DNA from: Periconia sp. R9002
Lineage: Eukaryota; Ascomycota; Dothideomycetes; Pleosporales; Periconiaceae
NCBI GenBank assembly: GCA_023627715.1
Contig: JAMAHW010000239.1
Location: 1-12,796 of the forward strand
Length of the DNA: 12,796 nt
Reading direction: 5' to 3'
Part shown: positions 8,802-12,796 of the stretch, piece by piece
Numbering within the stretch: position 1 is the first letter of the stretch
How the letters are laid out: each line of letters begins with the position of its first letter
Made by a program: the position numbers and the translations under genes
Notes under the pieces: model-generated
The model's input: only the letters and a program-made list of their open reading frames with translations
Databases searched by the model: none
Told to the model about the DNA's origin: nothing

Positions 8802-8873
8802 CTATGTTAGTACAGGTGGTTTGCGGTGACTGTTGTTGTTAGACCGGTGTCCATCAACAAGTGCTTGGGGCAT
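8802..8873 (-). promoter_or_regulatory. Upstream ORFs in the TF2 5' leader
   Basis: An ATG at 8873-8871 opens a 23-codon frame that stops (TAG) at 8804-8802, two bases before the TF2 start codon. A second ATG at 8854-8852 opens a 15-codon frame that ends a little earlier. Neither is in the TF2 frame. If transcribed, ribosomes would have to reinitiate or leak past two starts, a common way to keep regulator levels low. The transcription start is not known. Confidence 0.4.
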
Positions 8874-9305
8874 TCAAACTCTTGGTCGACCTACCTGATT
8901 CGGCAAGCGGGGCTCTGTTCCGTGAAATGAAATGATTTGTTTTGGTCTTTGGTGAGGACCTGATACGATATCTCGACCGTCTGCGGAAGTAAGATTACCT
9001 CAAGAAACAACTTTCCAGCCCCATAGGAAACGTTTGCAGATGGCGTTCTTCGACTCGAAATTGCGGGTCCAGACCAATAGCATTTCCGTGTGATTGATGC
9101 GTCTGGTATCTTGAACCGTACTATGGCCTTGCCACCAAAGAAGATACAGCAATGATCAACAACTTTCTAGATTGCCTTGTTCGGTAGGTTTTCGAAATCT
9201 GTTGAACACAGGAGTAGTCCTTCAACAAGGATGCACATGCAACGCCGAGTAGTTAGCCTTGGCTGTTGTTTCGCCATCAGCTTTGGCTGTCTGGCTTAAG
9301 ATACC
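8874..9305. other. Spacer upstream of TF2
   Basis: This is the presumed promoter side of TF2. No gene, clear TATA box or strong repeat was seen. Confidence 0.3.
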
Positions 9306-9875
9306 GTGGCGGGAAGCCCCTACATGACCACTAGTACTACCTCTGTGTCCAATAGTACCGGTTTTCTGCGAGGCTGGTATGATAGGGTGAGAGCTCAGGA
9401 CGGTCGCACGCAGCCCGCTTCTAGCGACTTGGAGGCCCCAGCGTTTCCGGTCACCGGTTCCCCTTATTGTGTATTCTATTTAGCACTATTTTTAGATAGC
9501 ACCAACACCAACTTCTCGACTGACATTGATAATATCATGGAGACCATTCAGGACAGGCAATCAAATATCATGTTGCTGTTGAATAAACTCATGCAAATGC
9601 TTTTCTGTGCTACCTCCTATTTGCAGGGCATCTCGGTAAATCCTTTGGTCATCACAAACCCTGTTCACGATTAAGTGCTCCCAGCATTCACACTTCCACC
9701 TTAGTTTTTCTGGTACTGATTCGTTCAAGTGGTATCTCCCCCATTTCGTCTGAGCTGCCTTCTGGACAGATCCAGGCTGATATGATGACCACCCTCGGAA
9801 GATATTGGCATTTAGCATGGCAGCGGCAGAGCAGCGATGTTGCTTATTGAAGTTGTCACCGGGCTCCATACCCAC
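9306..9875. other. Overlapping open frames on both strands, product unknown
   Basis: A plus-strand frame of 122 codons (9306-9674) and a minus-strand frame of about 104 codons (9875-9561, a better ATG at 9869) overlap for 114 bp. The minus frame has a protein-like composition, rich in Trp and Cys (segment KLRWKCECWEHLI), and a stop lies just upstream of it. Neither resembles a family I know and neither has a clear spliced partner. At most one is likely to be real; the minus frame could be a relic. Confidence 0.2.
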
Positions 9876-11432
9876 GCTCCTTGGGGCCAGATAAGGGCGG
9901 CCTCAAGTTAGAGAGCCAAGCCGTACCTTCTCCACATAGACTACGTACTGCACATACCCCGAAGAGGCTGCAGCCTAACTGGTTTTCACCTAATCCCGAC
10001 GTGACATTTTTACAGCATGGGATGTTCCCTTCGTACCCTCTTTTCAGATTGATAGCTACTTATCCCTCGTGACAGAAAAGGAGACTACAGCAGAAACGCA
10101 CTTCTCCAACGACTTGCTTTTGGTCAGGTAACGAGAATGCTAGCTTAGCATTTCTTGCGAAATTTGTGATAGATAATTCAGCTCCGTTAGCCATGACCAT
10201 CATAAAACATTGCATGTCCTCTGCTACGCCTCGTATCGTGTTCCAAACCCACAACAGTTCGTATATTTCCTTCCGTACCCGTGAAGTGACCGGCTGCGTT
10301 CCGCTGCTGATGGCAAGATGACAGCCAGTAGTATCACTCTCCGAACACGGACGGGATACAAATACGTCAAGGCTCCGGTGGGCCGCGTCCGTAGAACCAT
10401 GCATGTCTTAAAGGTGGATCGCAAGGTATTGTAGGGAGCCAGCCGTATCAGCCGTACCATTGTGACCTCGAGCGAGACAGCACTGTCCCATGGTTGTCCA
10501 GATTTCACGCACTTCACGGAAGGACGCTACAGCCAAACCCTGCAAGTAGACAAAGGCGTAGCCACCGTGCATATTAGTCCACAGCCAATGATTTGGTGAC
10601 CGACGTTGGAAGGGTACATTGCTAGTGCAGCCTGATCGGTACGCGACGTGATTGACGCTTCAGATCATTGCCTTTGCACATGCGAAGGACTGACAAATCC
10701 AAAAGTACGGCGAGAAGTACGGAGTACTGTGCATGAGGACGCTAGAACTGGAGAATGGGAGCAGTATGACTGGCTATTGGCAGGAAGATTAGGGCTTGTG
10801 GCCGTCGTATCGAACCCGCGACGATGGCTATGGCCAGAATCACATTTCCACAGGCCTTGACCAGTGCCCGCTGTTGTCAATGCGGCAACGTGCACACCAA
10901 GCCCTCTGGATTCCGCACGCTTCCTTCCATCCACACCGTCTCCTCAACCAGTCTCTCCCCTTTTCCGTCTCTGCAGTGCCCCTTCCGCCTCGATAGCATC
11001 TTCTGTTTCGCTCTCTGCCGCAAAAGCCGCCTCCCCCTCATGTTTCTCACTATACTGGCATTGCTGCATTCTCTCGTTGAAGCCTAGGGAGGTAAGTTCC
11101 TGCGCTCATTTCCATCCTTGAGCGTGCCTTTCATCGCCGAAGGCTCACAATGCAAACCCTAGGCTCGGTAGCGATGTGAGGCTTCGTCAGAAGGACTCAC
11201 GGATGGTGTCAACGACCGCCACCGTGCCACGGTTTCTACTCTCTAAGTTCCCACAAGCCTACGTTTGACAAGCCCCGACCGCGTCCGAACCGGCGTCTAT
11301 ACCTGGCACCCTCGCTGCCAACAACTCTGATCGAGAAGATGAGCGTCTAGAAAGTGCTTCCTGCCTCATTGTCCTCCACCAACAGCGGTTACCCGCAGCT
11401 GTCTTGCTCTGCATCCCTCGTTGTCACCGTAA
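9876..11432. other. Spacer with no supported gene
   Basis: Only short overlapping frames are present, such as about 114 codons at 10404-10060 minus and 87 codons at 10824-11087 plus. The latter has a CxxC pair (CCQCGNVH) but no wider match. The part after about 10800 might include decayed 5' exons of the patatin-like relic that follows, but I cannot align it by eye. Confidence 0.35.
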
Positions 11433-12003
11433 ATGGACGGTGGAGGGACCGAAGGCTATACCTCCCCGTTCGTTCTTCTACGTCTTGAGAAGGCAATCGT
11501 AGACGACCATGTCAGGATGGAAGCGGAAGCCAGTCCAAGCGAGCACTCTCCCCCATTCGATGCACGGAAACTCCGACTGGGTGGCAACACCAACTATATC
11601 TATGGAGGTAGCACTGGTGGATTTGTTGCCACCATGCTTTATAGGCTCCACATAAACGCGTTACAGTGCTTGGAGACGTACGTTGGATATCCAATTGAAC
11701 CGTTTCGACTACTTCTTCCCGCTGACAGCCTTCTTATAGGATCTACTTGACCGCATTGCACGAAGATGGCTGTCTTCATATGCTTTCCCAGCTCCGCACG
11801 CACGGCAGTCACCCTCGTCATAGGGAACCTCAGCTGCCCCACTCTAACTCCCGCGGCTTCTCATTGTTCTAAGCGGCAAAAGTATCCTGCTACACACGTC
11901 GGCATTTGTGCGAACAACCCTGCACAAGCAGCATGGCCGCTTATCAGACGTGTCATTCGGGGGAATCTGGGCTCGTTCTAAGTACTGGAGCGGAACAGAG
12001 GTA
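11433..12003 (+). pseudogene. Patatin-like phospholipase relic
   Basis: Intact relatives are acyl hydrolases with a Ser-Asp dyad. The first 105-codon frame holds the oxyanion-hole motif DGGG with following GYTS (codons 2-10) and the nucleophile elbow YIYGGSTGGF (55-64, Ser60), then TMLYRLHINALQCLETY, all in family order. A TAA lies directly before the first Met and a TGA at 11748-11750 interrupts the frame. The same frame resumes with ARTAV (about 11796) and GICANNPAQAAW (11901-11936), matching the family's DGG..ANNP block but with the catalytic Asp position apparently replaced. A shifted frame at 11972-12001 reads LVLSTGAEQR, like the family's strand ending in SIGTG. The spacing between blocks is shorter than in intact members. 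A 62-nt intron-like segment (11678-11739) exists, but using it does not join the conserved blocks. I judge it a pseudogene. Confidence 0.65.
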
Positions 12004-12408
12004 ACTAGTGATGAAGCCTTGGTCTCGTTTGATGGCGGTGATAGAGCAGCTTCATTTTCACTTGGTGTTGGTGAGACATCGTTGGCAAGTGACGATGTAG
12101 GTGAGGGAACCCAACCCGAAGGTGACGGAACAGTCAGATCGGCAGTTAAAGATGGTGCTAGTGATAACGATGGAGCAGCTCCATAAGCAGTTGCACAGGG
12201 AGATGGTAGCGGGATGATCAGAACGAATATATTTGAGAATCAGAATAGTGAGGTGTCTCAGGCTACAGAGAACGGTAAGATACTTGAAGATATGGTCCAG
12301 AAACTCTGGGCGATCCACACGTACGAGCCTTTGTGGCGGCCACATCGACCGTGTCTGTGACCTAAAAGCGGCTTGTTCCTCATTTGTACATTGTTGCAGC
12401 ACCCTTGC
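12004..12408. other. Spacer with frames open on both strands
   Basis: No gene is supported. A minus-strand frame from 12239 to 11844 is open for 131 codons without an ATG and reads as a Ser/Thr/Pro-rich segment (for example VPSPSGWVPSPTSS). The plus strand of the same DNA reads as an acidic Gly/Asp/Ser-rich frame ending at 12186. One reading probably reflects the other through base composition. The Ser/Thr/Pro-rich reading would fit a linker of a secreted or cell-wall protein only if an upstream exon exists. Confidence 0.3.
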
Positions 12409-12564
12409 ACTACAGCGTGCGCACTAGCATAGAAACGGTGCCATCTTGTGACAGCATAATAGGACTACTGCGCATAACATCTATCTTCTATGTGTTTTTT
12501 TGACCAGATAGGACAACATGTAACCCTCAGAATGCGACGAAATCTTGCTCATCGGTTGTCGGTG

Positions 12565-12755
12565 TTACTTGGGGGTTAGGTTTATTAGGATTCCCTTGGG
12601 AGGCTCAGGTGGTAAGGCAATAGACAGGAGGGAGTGCCTGCCTTTCGACGGAGGGGCTGCATTACAGGATGGGTATTCAGCCACTTGATTCATAGTACTT
12701 AATTCATAGTACTTGATTGTGAAAGGGCTTCGTAAACAGTCAACGCTACCAGCGG
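12565..12755 (-). pseudogene. Second copy of the unrecognised gene 3' end, broken by a tandem duplication
   Basis: The minus frame reads SPLVALTVYEALS, parallel to LPLVALAVYEAFS in copy 1, then meets a TAA created by the duplicated 14-bp unit (12688-12715). After the duplication the reading resumes as MNQVAEYPSC and runs 42 codons to the stop at 12567-12565, keeping the frame that copy 1 lost. The five codons of PLVAL in the two copies differ only by synonymous changes. Upstream protein sequence is missing because similarity ends at 12755. Confidence 0.6.
12688..12715. repeat. 14-bp tandem duplication in repeat copy 2
   Basis: Two adjacent 14-bp units, attcatagtactta and attcatagtacttg, differ only in the last base. 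Copy 1 has a single version, so this is a copy-specific duplication. It shifts the frame of the minus-strand gene piece and introduces a stop. Confidence 0.8.
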
Positions 12756-12796
12756 GCTGCCAGACAGATAGCTCAACTTGGCTAGCGCGAGGACCA

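Larger units (their letters stand above)
12409..12755. repeat. Direct repeat copy 2 (partner at 6251-6581)
   Basis: Same orientation as copy 1, about 6.16 kb away. It is slightly longer because of a 14-bp tandem duplication at 12688-12715. Similarity stops near 12755; the last 41 bases of the window do not match copy 1. Confidence 0.85.

Noticed and set aside
8219..9760. Shared peptides QTKWGR and LNESV in TF2 and in the 9561-9875 frame as evidence of a duplication
   Set aside because: The matches are only about 14-16 bp each, in a different order and spacing, and without flanking similarity.
11678..11739. 62-nt GT-AG segment as a real intron of an intact patatin gene
   Set aside because: Splicing it shifts the reading into a frame that stops at about 11870 and does not join the later conserved block.
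6251..12755. The direct repeat pair as long terminal repeats of a retrotransposon
   Set aside because: The interior has no gag or pol frames, the repeats contain a gene end, and no target-site duplication or TG..CA ends are visible.

Overview
The window looks like nuclear DNA of a filamentous ascomycete, most likely Eurotiales (an Aspergillus/Penicillium-like fungus). Supporting signs are two Zn2Cys6 (GAL4-type) transcription factor genes split by short GT-AG introns of 46-69 nt (one is 259 nt), fungal branch-point-like motifs, long spacers, and decayed gene pieces. The species call is an inference. No tRNA, rRNA, CRISPR array or complete transposon was seen.

Layout. Bases 1-3192 hold no gene I can support; they contain scattered short frames, small hairpins and a C-rich tract. 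Bases 3193-5677 (minus) hold a complete four-exon gene for a 701-residue Zn2Cys6 regulator (TF1). Its linker and middle homology region resemble the CLR-2/ClrB/ManR group of polysaccharide and sugar regulators. Bases 6251-6581 are the first copy of a direct repeat. It contains the 3' end of an unrecognised minus-strand gene, broken by a one-base deletion, and a 49-bp near-perfect palindrome lies just upstream of that gene piece. Bases 7920-8799 (minus) hold a three-exon gene for a short, 254-residue Zn2Cys6 protein (TF2) with no visible middle homology region. Bases 9306-9875 are open on both strands with no recognisable product. Bases 11433-12003 (plus) hold a decayed patatin-like phospholipase gene. 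Bases 12409-12755 are the second copy of the direct repeat, broken in a different way, by a 14-bp tandem duplication.

How the parts relate. Both regulators are on the minus strand, about 2.2 kb apart, with a repeat and gene relics between them. Nothing shows co-transcription. The two direct repeats, about 6.2 kb apart, bracket TF2 and the patatin relic. The region therefore reads as a rearranged, gene-poor accessory segment with two retained regulators, not an intact metabolic cluster. Both regulators have upstream ATGs close to the start codon. In both, the first intron falls between the first two zinc-binding cysteines. I found no convincing new multi-gene system. The most unusual items are the differently broken repeat pair, the palindrome, and the TF2 first intron, which is open in frame and would disrupt the zinc cluster if retained.
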